Program-made: the position numbers and the translations under genes | The notes under the pieces: generated by a model | Databases searched by the model: none | What the model was told of the DNA's origin: nothing | What the model saw: only the letters and a program-made list of their open reading frames with translations | Shown here: piece by piece, positions 26,869-35,344 of the stretch | Position numbering within the stretch: position 1 is the first letter of the stretch | Layout: every line of letters begins with the position of its first letter | Source: an uncultured Victivallales bacterium | GTDB lineage: Bacteria > Verrucomicrobiota > Lentisphaeria > Victivallales > UBA1829 | DNA: 64,000 nt | Assembly: GCA_934644965.1 (NCBI GenBank) | Contig: CAKUDG010000011.1 | Coordinates: forward strand, 20,615-84,614 | Direction: 5' to 3'

Positions 26869-27372
26869 GCTGAAGACTCCTTGCTTTGGTTTCCCATCTC
26901 GTCTGATCAGCTCCGATTCCCGGCGCTCTTTTATATTATACAAGAAATTTGCGCAGAAAAAAGAGCTGTTTCAGCAACATACATATAACAAATTTGCGAA
27001 TCATGGTATTTTTATGCTTTTCAAGTTGCGAATTCAAATCCTTTCTGTTTTTTTCTCCGGCAGGATGAAGCGCCTGCGTTTCTGCTCACAAAGTGTATTG
27101 TAAAATCACATTTTGGATATATTTTTCCTGTTGCATGAGAAGGATTCAGGCCTTATTATAAACCCGTGCCGCAGAACAGAGCGGATATACTCTCTCCGCC
27201 GGTTCGGAATGGATTCCTCAATACTGAGCACAAAACACAGGAAAACCTTCCCTGCGGAACTCCGGACGGGAAAATCTTTCGTTCCCGTTACGGCGAATGG
27301 ATTTTTTGAATTCGAAAGGGAGGCATCTTCCTCATACTCCCCGTAGAAACACATAACAAAAGGATGGGAAAA
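26869..27372. other. Divergent regulatory region between GH4 and Gfo/Idh/MocA genes
   Basis: 504 bases, AT-rich near the GH4 gene. A minus-strand TATAAT is at 26940-26935. Three related motifs lie here: ATTTGCGCA (26947-26955), ATTTGCGAA (26992-27000) and GTTGCGAATTC (27025-27035). The last two share TTGCGAAT 32 bases apart, about three helical turns. Weak plus-strand promoter elements (TTGTAA near 27098, TATATT at 27118) have too short a spacer (14). Confidence 0.5.
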
Positions 27373-28503
27373 ATGGTAAAGAGCGGATCGGAATCACTGA
27401 AATTGGAAACCGGAACAAAAAAGAAAAACGTCAAGGGGAAGAAACTCCGTGTGGCCATCATCGGCTGCGGAGGCATCTGCCAGACGCACATGGCGGCGTA
27501 CAAGGAAATCCCGGAAGTGGAAATCGTCGGGATCTGCGACATCAAGGAAGACCGTCTGGAATACATGCAGAAGACGTACGGGTTCAAGAAAGAAGTCTCC
27601 TTCCTGCTCTGGAAGGACATGTTCCGGAAGATCAAGCCGGACGCCGTGGATATCTGCACACCGAACGGCGTCCATTGTGCCGCCGCCGTCGACGCCGCAA
27701 ATGCAGGATGCCATGTGATGGTGGAAAAACCCATGGCTATGAATCCTGCCGAATGTGAAAAAATGATCGCAGCCGCGAAAAAGAACAATGTCAAACTGGC
27801 CGTCGGATTTCAGCACCGATACAATTCCAAGACCGATTTTCTGATTCGTGCCCGCGATGAGGGAAAATTCGGGAAACTCATGTTTGTCAAATGCCAGGCG
27901 CTCCGCCGTCGCGGAATCCCGAACTGGGGCGTTTTCGGACAGAAGGAACTTCAGGGCGGTGGCCCGATGATTGATATCGGAGTCCATGTGGTGGAAATGG
28001 CTCATTTCTTCATGGGGTCTCCGAAACCGGTCGCCGCATCCGGAAACTGCTGGACTTATCTTGGAAACAAGGGAAGCGATGTCATGTGTCCGTGGCCCGG
28101 ATGGGATTACAAGACCTATACCGTCGAAGACCTCGCCATCGGCCAGATCCGTTTCGACAACGGCATGATCATGCAGATCGAATCCTCCTTCGCCGCTCAT
28201 ATCGACAAAGACCTCTGGCGTTTCACCGCCATGGGCGAAAAAGGCGGCTGCTGCTGGGATCCCCTTGAAATCTTCACGGACGATTCCGGCGCAATGGTCC
28301 ATATCAAGCCCGACTATGTCGCGCCGGACTGGAACGCCAACTGGAATTACCTCTTCGTCCGGAAACTCCAGAACTGGGTGGACGCATGTCTCAAGGGAAC
28401 TCCTCTTCGGGCTTCCGGGGAAGAAGGACTCGCGGTCCAGAAAATCCTCGACGGCATTTACCGCTCCGCCGAACAGAACGGAAAAGAGGTCCCCATCAAG
28501 TAA
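27373..28503 (+). CDS. Gfo/Idh/MocA family NAD(P)-dependent oxidoreductase
   Basis: 376 residues from the ATG at 27373 (MVKSGSESLKLE), which has AAAAGG 8-9 bases upstream; the ATG at 27364 directly abuts that site and is less likely. After a basic extension of about 23 residues, the Rossmann motif reads RVAIIGCGGICQTHMAAY. The family's catalytic-lysine motif is MVEKPMAMNP (E-K-P), followed by GFQHRYN. The second domain contains GGGPMIDIGVHVVEMAHFFMG, with the Asp/His typical of sugar dehydrogenases. Such enzymes oxidise or isomerise sugars, inositols or related glycans. Pairing with GH4 suggests further processing of the released sugar. The exact substrate is unknown. Confidence 0.9.
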   Translation: MVKSGSESLKLETGTKKKNVKGKKLRVAIIGCGGICQTHMAAYKEIPEVEIVGICDIKEDRLEYMQKTYGFKKEVSFLLWKDMFRKIKPDAVDICTPNGVHCAAAVDAANAGCHVMVEKPMAMNPAECEKMIAAAKKNNVKLAVGFQHRYNSKTDFLIRARDEGKFGKLMFVKCQALRRRGIPNWGVFGQKELQGGGPMIDIGVHVVEMAHFFMGSPKPVAASGNCWTYLGNKGSDVMCPWPGWDYKTYTVEDLAIGQIRFDNGMIMQIESSFAAHIDKDLWRFTAMGEKGGCCWDPLEIFTDDSGAMVHIKPDYVAPDWNANWNYLFVRKLQNWVDACLKGTPLRASGEEGLAVQKILDGIYRSAEQNGKEVPIK

Positions 28504-28608
28504 AAAACGGCCTTCTGCAAACAACGATGGCAGAAACCTGTTTCCCTGCTGATCGGGCATCATCCCGATGCCGGAATCAGCCGGTGCATCAAGACAATCA
28601 TTCCCGCT

Positions 28609-28647
28609 CCGCTTCCGTGTGTCAACAGGAAGCGGGGCTTTTTTTTT
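28609..28647 (+). terminator. Intrinsic terminator of the Gfo/Idh/MocA gene
   Basis: 8-bp stem CCGCTTCC/GGAAGCGG with an 11-base loop, followed by GGC and nine T. It ends about 145 bases after the stop codon. Confidence 0.8.
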
Positions 28648-28814
28648 CCCCTCAAGGATCCATCGGAAGGAAAAACCGGACAGACGGAAAAGGAAGGAAA
28701 AAGGGAAAAGGAAACAGCACAGACTCTTCCCTTTTCAGGTTCCGCCCGGCAAAAAATCGGGATACGGAATGCTCCGGAGAACGATTCCTCCATCACATCC
28801 CTTTTTCTTACTTT

Positions 28815-28845
28815 CCCCATCATCACATTGTAGTGATGGATGGGG
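28815..28845. other. 12-bp inverted repeat near the 3' end of the DUF4159-like gene
   Basis: CCCCATCATCAC and its complement (one bulged G) flank an ATTGTA loop. It lies about 85 bases beyond the stop codon of the minus-strand operon. There is no T-run, so it may act as an RNA-stabilising or Rho-associated 3' hairpin. Confidence 0.6.
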
Positions 28846-28928
28846 AGTATTATCTCCTCCTCCGTGGTCACGCCTGCGGCGGCGCATTCTGGAATGCACG
28901 GAAGGGGGAAGGAAAGCGGCAGGACGTT

Positions 28929-30608
28929 TTACTCAGAGAACTGGGTCCCGTAGACATGAGCCAGATACTGGGTGAAAGCGTAACAGATGACATTGACTCC
29001 CATCTGGAAGGCGCGTTCCCGGATTTCAGGAGAAACACCGGATCCGCCTGTTTTCCATGCGTCATTGATATCGCCCTGATGATAAAAGACAATCCATCGT
29101 CCATTGTACTTGATTCCCTGAGCACGTTTTCCGGAATGGGCCCAGAGGGGGGGTGCTCCGTTCGGGAAACTGAAGGGGACCTGATAAATGATGTCGTCAT
29201 TGGCGATGTCGACAAAGTCGAGATCAGGGAGAACGCGTCTGAGCATGGCGCGGATGGAACGGTCGAAATGTCCGCCTCCGTTGTCTGCGAAGATCATGCC
29301 TCCGTCCTCGAGCAGATACTTGCGGAGGATTTTCACTTCCTGCTGATTGATGTTGATGTTGCCGCGTCCCGTGATGTAAACGAAGGGAGGCGACTTGCCT
29401 TTTCTGAAGCGGTTCAGTTCGATAATCTTTTTGGATTCGGTATCTTCCGCGATTTTGAATCCTCCGCTGTATTCTCTGACTTTCAGGAGGATGTTGTAAT
29501 CGGCATCCTTCCCCATGTCCTGATTCCAGTCACCGCCGGAATATTCGAGCCGGATGAAACGGACGCGGGCGTTCTCCATCCCGTTCGGCCAGCCCGGACG
29601 CGCATTTTTCTTGTTCGTGACGGGTCCGATGGCCGTGGCTGTATAGACATCCTGTGTCATTTCGTCCAGTTCCTTGGAAATGGAGTCATCCAGTTCAGGC
29701 TGTTTGAAAATGATCGGGCTGTTCGGATTCAGCACATATTCCCGTTTGGGTTTCTTTTTGGGGGGTTTGACGGTTTTGATCACCTGAGCCGCCGGAGTCC
29801 CGTCCCCTTTCGGGATCTCATAGGAGTCATAAGTGACGAAGAGTCTCATCAGCAGGGGAATCAGCAGCAGAATGATGAAATGATACGCAAACGCCCAGTA
29901 GGAAGAACGGTAGATCTGTGGATTGCGTCCTCTGCAGAGGAAATCATCCAGCACCTTGTCCCCGAACTCATGAGCTTTCAGCGGAACATGGTAATAAGCC
30001 TTGACAGTGGAACGCAGTGTCGGCAGCGCAAAAAACACGCTCATGACAAAGCCCGGGATCCAGAGCCACAGATAATCGAACCACAGCATGTTGCGCATGA
30101 CGTTGTCGAAATCTTCTCGGTTCAGTCCCAGCAGAGCATTCGGGATGTCAAACGCCAGGAACAGGAGAACGATCCAGGCAAAGAAAAATCCCCATGCCGC
30201 AAGCTGCAGCACATGATAGGACAATCTCGTCCGCCGATAGGCCAGCACAATGTTGCAGAGAAGAAGCAATGCCAGGCACCAGCTCAGATAATGAAATGCG
30301 TTCACGGCGGCGAACGCATTGCTTTCCTGCAGGGCGGCCACCTGTTCCGGAGTGAACTCGGAATAGGAAATCAGCGGTGCGGCGCGCAGCAGGGAGAAAT
30401 TGATCATCAGTCCCGCCGCGACGGCGGACATCAGCCCGAAACGCCCGGACCAGGAAATCCGTCCGAAAAATCCTCCGATATACCGGACGCAGATCAGCAG
30501 GAAAATTCTGGCCGCAAATGTATGCGCCCTGCCGATCCAGTCCAGGCAAAGGAGAATCATGTCTCCACATTTCCATTGCTGTTTATTTTTTATTGTGGGA
30601 TCCGTCAT
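28929..30608 (-). CDS. Membrane protein with C-terminal DUF4159-like domain
   Basis: 559 residues. The N-terminal ~300 residues contain about five or six membrane spans (LMSAVAAGLMINFSLL, LSWCLALLLLCNIVLAY, AAWGFFFAWIVLLFLAF, WLWIPGFVMSVFFALP, FAYHFIILLLIPLLMRLF). After a Lys/Pro linker, the extracytoplasmic domain begins at about residue 360: ARVRFIRLEYSGGDWNQDM, PPFVYITGRGNININ, YLLEDGGMIFADNGGG, IKYNGRWIVFYHQGDINDAW. This matches my memory of DUF4159, a glutamine-amidotransferase-like fold often found beside ExbBD/MoxR genes in planctomycetes and relatives. Its function is unknown. It is the last gene of the eight-gene operon, 35 bases after the single-span protein. Confidence 0.75.
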   Translation of the reverse strand: MTDPTIKNKQQWKCGDMILLCLDWIGRAHTFAARIFLLICVRYIGGFFGRISWSGRFGLMSAVAAGLMINFSLLRAAPLISYSEFTPEQVAALQESNAFAAVNAFHYLSWCLALLLLCNIVLAYRRTRLSYHVLQLAAWGFFFAWIVLLFLAFDIPNALLGLNREDFDNVMRNMLWFDYLWLWIPGFVMSVFFALPTLRSTVKAYYHVPLKAHEFGDKVLDDFLCRGRNPQIYRSSYWAFAYHFIILLLIPLLMRLFVTYDSYEIPKGDGTPAAQVIKTVKPPKKKPKREYVLNPNSPIIFKQPELDDSISKELDEMTQDVYTATAIGPVTNKKNARPGWPNGMENARVRFIRLEYSGGDWNQDMGKDADYNILLKVREYSGGFKIAEDTESKKIIELNRFRKGKSPPFVYITGRGNININQQEVKILRKYLLEDGGMIFADNGGGHFDRSIRAMLRRVLPDLDFVDIANDDIIYQVPFSFPNGAPPLWAHSGKRAQGIKYNGRWIVFYHQGDINDAWKTGGSGVSPEIRERAFQMGVNVICYAFTQYLAHVYGTQFSE

Positions 30609-30643
30609 AGTTACACCCGCCTGTCACTGACTGCGTGCGGTGC

Positions 30644-31129
30644 TCAGAGTTCAAGGGAGAGATCGCTGGTTTCAGGTCTTTCGTCCGAGGTTTCGTTCAG
30701 AATCCGGATCATTTCCGGGACTTCCTTGCCCTCGGCCTTTGCCTTCGCCTCGATTTCTTTCATTCTTGCTTCATCAGGAGACATGCCCGCGGGAATGGAG
30801 GAGGTTGAAGCAGCAGCACCCTGAGTTTCCTTCTGCTGCTGTTCCGCAGCAGCTTTCTTCTTTTTGGCCGCTTCCTCGGCACGCTTGATCAGGTTCTGTC
30901 TTTCCTCCTCGGCCTGTTTTTCCTTCAGTTCCTTGGCTTCCTGCTTCATCGCGGCCCTCGGGTGAATCGTGCCGTATTTGAAACAGTTCCCGAGAAAGGT
31001 GATGGAAAGAAGAAGAAGCATGACAATATGGACGGCAAAGGAAATACCGAAACACGGGATCAGACGCGGCTTGGCGATGTCCGCCATAAGGGCGTCCGGC
31101 TTGATGTCATCAGTCCTGTTTTCCTGCAT
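30644..31129 (-). CDS. TonB-like single-span membrane protein
   Basis: 161 residues. A cytoplasmic N-terminus of about 25 residues precedes one span (FGISFAVHIVMLLLLSITFLGN). A long charged Ala/Glu/Lys coiled stretch follows (KQEAKELKEKQAEEERQNLIKRAEEAAKKKKAA), then an acidic C-terminal tail. The topology and the S-x-x-x-H-residue-like 'AVHIV' in the span recall TonB/TolA, where a Ser/His couples to the ExbBD proton channel. There is no recognisable TonB C-terminal domain, so it would be an atypical transducer. It lies directly after two exbD genes (39-base gap), which supports the comparison. Confidence 0.55.
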   Translation of the reverse strand: MQENRTDDIKPDALMADIAKPRLIPCFGISFAVHIVMLLLLSITFLGNCFKYGTIHPRAAMKQEAKELKEKQAEEERQNLIKRAEEAAKKKKAAAEQQQKETQGAAASTSSIPAGMSPDEARMKEIEAKAKAEGKEVPEMIRILNETSDERPETSDLSLEL

Positions 31130-31168
31130 TTTTCAACTCCTGTTTGAAAATCTGTTTGAATTTTTAAA

Positions 31169-31588
31169 TTAATATGTTTTCGATTTCGTTCCGGTCATGG
31201 CGATCCGAACGCCCACATTGCCGAGGTTCATCAGCACAGGACCGAACTGCGACTCCGTCGCATTTCTGTCGATTTTCAGCATGACCACGGTATCTTTCTT
31301 CTCTCCGATCAGGCGTTCCAGCGCCATGCGGAGCTCCTCAGGTGAGGAACACGGCTGCCCCTGCAGCCAGATGGCTCCCTTTTCATCGACAATGACCGAG
31401 AAGGAGGTATCGTCCACTGTGACAATGTCCGGAGACTCCGCCTCCTTGTACACCACATGCGATTCCTGCATGAATTTCGACGTCAGCATAAAGAAGATGA
31501 TCAGAAGAAACGCGATATCCCCCATCGACGCGGTAGGCACATAAATATTCACCCTTCTCCGGGTGCGCGCTCTCGATTGTTTGCTCAT
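31169..31588 (-). CDS. exbD: ExbD/TolR-type biopolymer transport protein (second copy)
   Basis: 139 residues. Basic N-terminus, then one span (MGDIAFLLIIFFMLTSKFM) with the proton-carrying Asp at its start (D-I-A-F-L-L-I-I-F-F), then a periplasmic domain of about 95 residues (VIVDEKGAIWLQGQ, VMLKIDRNATESQFGPVLMNLGNVGV). ExbD pairs with ExbB to turn proton flow into motion in the envelope. It starts only three bases after the first exbD, so the products probably form a hetero-ExbD complex on one ExbB pentamer. Confidence 0.92.
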   Translation of the reverse strand: MSKQSRARTRRRVNIYVPTASMGDIAFLLIIFFMLTSKFMQESHVVYKEAESPDIVTVDDTSFSVIVDEKGAIWLQGQPCSSPEELRMALERLIGEKKDTVVMLKIDRNATESQFGPVLMNLGNVGVRIAMTGTKSKTY

Positions 31589-31591
31589 AGT

Positions 31592-32071
31592 TCAGCTTCC
31601 TTCCTGCTGCCCGCTGTCATTCGTGCAGTCTTCTCCGCCGGAGTCGCCGCCGTAGTCGATCAACGTCAGAACTCCGCCGCAGTCGCTGATGATCATGACA
31701 ACCTTGTAATACAACTCATAGGGGACGTCCGCCTTGCTGTCCACAATCACCAGGCGTTTCTCCGGCTCCTTCGCAGGAAAATTCTCTTCGAGCATTTTGA
31801 CCTTGAGTTCTTCGAGCGTCAGGGGCACATTGCTGTTTTCTCCGGTCGAATATGTGAGACTTCCATCGGAAGCAATATTCACCGTAATCTGCTTCTCCTC
31901 TTCCTTTTTCTCCCCCTCGGACGGCGCTCCGGAGGGAATCGTGACCAGATGCCCGGTGAATCTTGCAATCTGAGTCGTCAGAATGAAAAAGATGATCAGG
32001 AGGAACGCGATGTCGGAAAAAGAACCGACCTCCACATCGACCAGGGGCGGTTTCTTGCGTCTTTTAATCAT
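31592..32071 (-). CDS. exbD: ExbD/TolR-type biopolymer transport protein (first copy)
   Basis: 159 residues. The span is FSDIAFLLIIFFILTTQIA with the conserved Asp in S-D-I-A-F-L-L. The periplasmic domain has ITVNIASDGSLTY and KRLVIVDSKADVPYELYYKVVMII. The C-terminal ~25 residues are an acidic Gly/Ser tail with two cysteines (DCGG and EDCTND), absent from ordinary ExbD. Length is slightly above the family norm because of a Glu/Lys insertion after the span. It lies 120 bases after exbB and 3 bases before the second exbD. Confidence 0.92.
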   Translation of the reverse strand: MIKRRKKPPLVDVEVGSFSDIAFLLIIFFILTTQIARFTGHLVTIPSGAPSEGEKKEEEKQITVNIASDGSLTYSTGENSNVPLTLEELKVKMLEENFPAKEPEKRLVIVDSKADVPYELYYKVVMIISDCGGVLTLIDYGGDSGGEDCTNDSGQQEGS

Positions 32072-32191
32072 CCTCTGATGCCTCCTCCTTCACACAGACC
32101 ACACAGCGCGGCGGAAACGCGGCGCAAAACGAGGTACTGTGAGTATTCTTTTCTCTGTCTTCTCTCTCAGTGATTCCGTCATGGATTCTCT

Positions 32192-32842
32192 TCAATCCTG
32201 AGGAGGGACATAGTCCAGCATGATGAAATCGGAAAGTTCTGTCGCACTGCTTTCAATATCGGTCACATGATTGTCGACCATCTTGGAAAAGATGTTGTAT
32301 GCGATCACGGAAGGCATGGCGACCAGCAGTCCGCCGGCAGTCGTGATCAGGGCTTCCGAAATACCGGCAGACACCGTGGACGCCTCCAGATTCGTCGCGC
32401 TCGCCATGGCATTGAAGGAGGAGATCATTCCTGTCACTGTCCCCGTCATTCCCAGCAGCGGCGAGAGACTCGCGACAATCGGCAGCGCTCCGATGTTGCG
32501 CTCCAGCACCCCGATTGCATGCGGAGCATATTCATCCATTGACTTGGACACGTTTTCCGCCATTTCGGTCTGAGTCCTTCCAGTCCCCTGGAGTTTCTTG
32601 AATTTGGTCAACCCGACAAGCAGCACTGCCGCGACGGGACCGCCGCATTCGCGGCATGCCTCAATCGCATCCTCTATGCGGTTCTCTCCGAGACACTCCA
32701 TCACCTTCGCGCGGAGTTCCGCCGTATCCCGTTTCGCATCACGAAACGCGCAGTAGCGGTCGATCATGACTGCCAGCCCCACAACGGACATGAGAGTGAT
32801 CGGGTACATGAGAAACCCGCCGTCAAAAATGTACTCCAACAT
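32192..32842 (-). CDS. exbB: MotA/TolQ/ExbB-type proton channel protein
   Basis: 216 residues with three membrane spans: MYPITLMSVVGLAVMIDRY, IGALPIVASLSPLLGMTGTVTGMISSF and a third at SEALITTAGGLLVAMPSVIAYNIF. The P-L-L-G-x-x-G-T-V-x-G-M signature and the T-A-x-G-L-x-V-A-x-P motif are those of ExbB/TolQ. It forms the stator-like channel for the two ExbD proteins encoded next. It is preceded by the 773-residue exported protein (92-base gap), so it belongs to the large operon. Confidence 0.94.
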   Translation of the reverse strand: MLEYIFDGGFLMYPITLMSVVGLAVMIDRYCAFRDAKRDTAELRAKVMECLGENRIEDAIEACRECGGPVAAVLLVGLTKFKKLQGTGRTQTEMAENVSKSMDEYAPHAIGVLERNIGALPIVASLSPLLGMTGTVTGMISSFNAMASATNLEASTVSAGISEALITTAGGLLVAMPSVIAYNIFSKMVDNHVTDIESSATELSDFIMLDYVPPQD

Positions 32843-32934
32843 TTTATTCCACCTTTTCTGTTGATATGAATTAATTTCTTCCTTCGTTTCCGTACATCCT
32901 CACGCCGGGGTGCCGGGCAAGAGGCCAATTCCTG

Positions 32935-35256
32935 TCAATTGGATTCCACGGCCTCAACACGCTTCTGAATCATCTGTTTGATCTGTTGCGCCTTCCGTGC
33001 CGAAATCGAATTCGGATATTCGCTCATGAGCTGTTCACACTTCTCGTTCGCAACTTCAAAGCGATTGAGTTTATACGCGGCAATGGCCCATTTGTAAAGC
33101 ATGTTGTGCAGGAAGTCCGCATCGGGATAATCGCGGAACACCTGTTCCATCATTTCGATTACGCGCGGGAAGTCTTCCGTTTCGATATAGAAATCGGCGA
33201 TTTTTTCGAGAGCCTGCCCTGCAAACGGGGAATCCGGGTAATTGTCGGAGCACTTCTTGTATTCAAGCATGACGTTGCTGTAATTCGGCCGATAGGTCGG
33301 CTGTCTCGCCTGCATTTCCTTGGTTTTCTTTCTGGCTTCCGTATCCTTCACTTCGGCGATTCTGTACTGCGCCTCCGCCTTCAGATCCGATTTCGGGAGC
33401 TGGAGAATACCCCGGTAGATATTCAGGCCTTCATTGATGGAGCGTTCGCTTCCCTCCTGGATTTTGACTTCCGCGATTTTCATGAGAGCACGGTCCACAA
33501 GAGAGGAATCGGGGAACATTTTGATCAGCGTGCTGCAGACATTGATCGCCTCCTGTATCTTGTTCTGGACAATCAGAAGTTCCCATTTGATGTTGAAGGC
33601 ATCTTCCAGGACCGAGCGTTCCAGACTGGCCTCGGCGTTGATCTTCAGCAGATCGTCGATTTTCTCCACTCCCTCGGCAGCCTTGTTGTTGGCATATTCA
33701 AGAAGACCGACTTCCTTGAAAATCTGTCCCAGCTGAAGAAGCATTTTGGCTTCCACAAGATTCTTTCTGGCTCTGAGATCCAGATCCTTCACAACAAGAT
33801 GCTCAATGTTCACATCCTTCACCTCGCCGGTGAGAAGGGTGGCTTTCTGAAGGCGTGTCACGGGATCGTTGGTCCCGGCGATGTGCACCTCGTCAAGATA
33901 TTCGATTGTGAGGATGTCGTCTCTCTGTACGCGCAAAGGCGCATCCCCGTCCACCGGAGCAGAACTGTCCAGCAGTTCCAGATCCGGATTCTCAAGATAG
34001 GTCTTCGCGACGCCCACAAAAACTCCGCTGCGCGGCTCCGTTTCCACAAGTTCGTATTCGCGTTCATCGCGAATCTTGAATTCAGGTTCCTCATTGTCGA
34101 GATCAACTCCCGCACCAAGGTCTTCCTCCTTCTGTTCCTTGTAGAGAGAAGTCACCTTGACCTTCACGCGGTCTTTCTCCGGAGTCTTGTCCATATCCAG
34201 ATCGCGCACACGCATGAAGAAATCCTGATCGGCGAATACACCGTAGGCATAGTCCTGAAAATCCCCGTTGGTGAATCCCACCGTTGCGGTAGAAACCAGA
34301 TTGATTTTCGCAATGATGTCTTTATTGCGCTCGCCCTCACCCGTCTGAGTGTCCAGATATGTGACAGTCACAACATCTCCGCCCTTGGTCTGAAGGACAC
34401 CGTCATTGGGTTTCGGTTCTCCGGGAACGGTCGGGATGGATCCGATGAAAGTGGCGCCTTCCTTGCCCAGAGGCTCCATTGTAATCTGTTCCTTGTCTCC
34501 GTTCGTATTGCTGAGGGAGACAGTCAGCTGCCTGTTTTCATCCTCGTTGAAAAAAACAACCAGGTCTTCATCATAAACCTTGACATACAGACGCTGCCCG
34601 GCTTCCGCATATGCCTCTCTCCCCGGCATGGTCCCGCTCTCTTCGGGGGGAACACTGGTCCCGACTTTTTCCAGCGCCTCCACGGCCTGCGTCCAGCGGT
34701 TCAGACTGAAATGGCAGAGCCCGATGTAGTAACAGGCCTCATTGGCATACACACTCCCCGGAAACTTGTTCACCACCTGCCTCAGGGACATGAACGCCTG
34801 ATTATACTGATTCTGATTGTAATAGCAGATCCCCGCCTTGTAAAGGGATTCCGCCTGGATTTCGGGGTCCTCCGATTCCGCAGTCTTCAAAAGACGCTTA
34901 ATCGCCAGATCATACTGCTTCTTCTCAATATAAAAGTTGCCCAGCACCAGATCAGCCTTCACTGCGGCCTTGGATTCCGGATATTGCTGTCCCACCTGCG
35001 AAATCATCTTGATCCCGCGTTCATCCTGTTTGGCTTCCAGATACTCGATCCCTTTGTTCAGCATGAACTGGGCATTATATTCCATCTGGGCATCAGGAGA
35101 GGTTTCACGTTTCTTCTTGGACCGTTTTGTGGTCTTGGTCTTGCCTGCTTCCTGTGCCTCCAGTTCCGCCGGAAGAAGAATGGCGCCGCAAAAGACGGAG
35201 AGCGCAAAAAGGCGCAAAAACAGATTGGTCCGAGAAAGCTTTTTCATCATCATCAT
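32935..35256 (-). CDS. Exported TPR protein with two beta-sandwich repeats
   Basis: 773 residues. The signal peptide ends near AELEAQ (about residue 34) and a Lys/Arg-rich stretch follows. Residues ~60-200 are TPR units (MLNKGIEYLEAKQDERGIKMI, AESLYKAGICYYNQNQYNQAF). Residues ~215-500 contain two beta-sandwich modules, YVKVYDEDLVV... and MRVRDLDMDKT..., each ending in 'E-x-x-x-x-G-x-F-x-G', the same module as in the 2538-residue protein. Residues ~520-773 are TPRs again. It is probably periplasmic or cell-surface and precedes exbB. I know of no name for this family. It may be the moving or cargo-binding part of the ExbBD machine. Confidence 0.85.
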   Translation of the reverse strand: MMMMKKLSRTNLFLRLFALSVFCGAILLPAELEAQEAGKTKTTKRSKKKRETSPDAQMEYNAQFMLNKGIEYLEAKQDERGIKMISQVGQQYPESKAAVKADLVLGNFYIEKKQYDLAIKRLLKTAESEDPEIQAESLYKAGICYYNQNQYNQAFMSLRQVVNKFPGSVYANEACYYIGLCHFSLNRWTQAVEALEKVGTSVPPEESGTMPGREAYAEAGQRLYVKVYDEDLVVFFNEDENRQLTVSLSNTNGDKEQITMEPLGKEGATFIGSIPTVPGEPKPNDGVLQTKGGDVVTVTYLDTQTGEGERNKDIIAKINLVSTATVGFTNGDFQDYAYGVFADQDFFMRVRDLDMDKTPEKDRVKVKVTSLYKEQKEEDLGAGVDLDNEEPEFKIRDEREYELVETEPRSGVFVGVAKTYLENPDLELLDSSAPVDGDAPLRVQRDDILTIEYLDEVHIAGTNDPVTRLQKATLLTGEVKDVNIEHLVVKDLDLRARKNLVEAKMLLQLGQIFKEVGLLEYANNKAAEGVEKIDDLLKINAEASLERSVLEDAFNIKWELLIVQNKIQEAINVCSTLIKMFPDSSLVDRALMKIAEVKIQEGSERSINEGLNIYRGILQLPKSDLKAEAQYRIAEVKDTEARKKTKEMQARQPTYRPNYSNVMLEYKKCSDNYPDSPFAGQALEKIADFYIETEDFPRVIEMMEQVFRDYPDADFLHNMLYKWAIAAYKLNRFEVANEKCEQLMSEYPNSISARKAQQIKQMIQKRVEAVESN

Positions 35257-35344
35257 GTCTTCCTGTGTTCGGGAGATGCTTCCGATAAAATCCGCAGCTC
35301 CATATATTAATTTTTCTTATGATATCTCCATGCAAAAATTAGGC

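Larger units (their letters stand above)
28504..28928. other. Convergent intergenic region with terminator and long hairpin
   Basis: 425 bases. It holds the intrinsic terminator of the oxidoreductase gene (28609-28647) and a second, longer inverted repeat (28815-28845). Between them are polypurine tracts. No ORF here resembles known proteins. Confidence 0.6.

Noticed and set aside
25546..26988. A 480-codon plus-strand frame opposite the GH4 gene
   Set aside because: The minus-strand protein has intact GH4 motifs and a perfect ribosome site; the opposite frame is its shadow.
32986..35310. A 774-codon plus-strand frame opposite the 773-residue TPR protein
   Set aside because: It has the same extent as the real gene, no domains and unusual composition; a codon-bias shadow.
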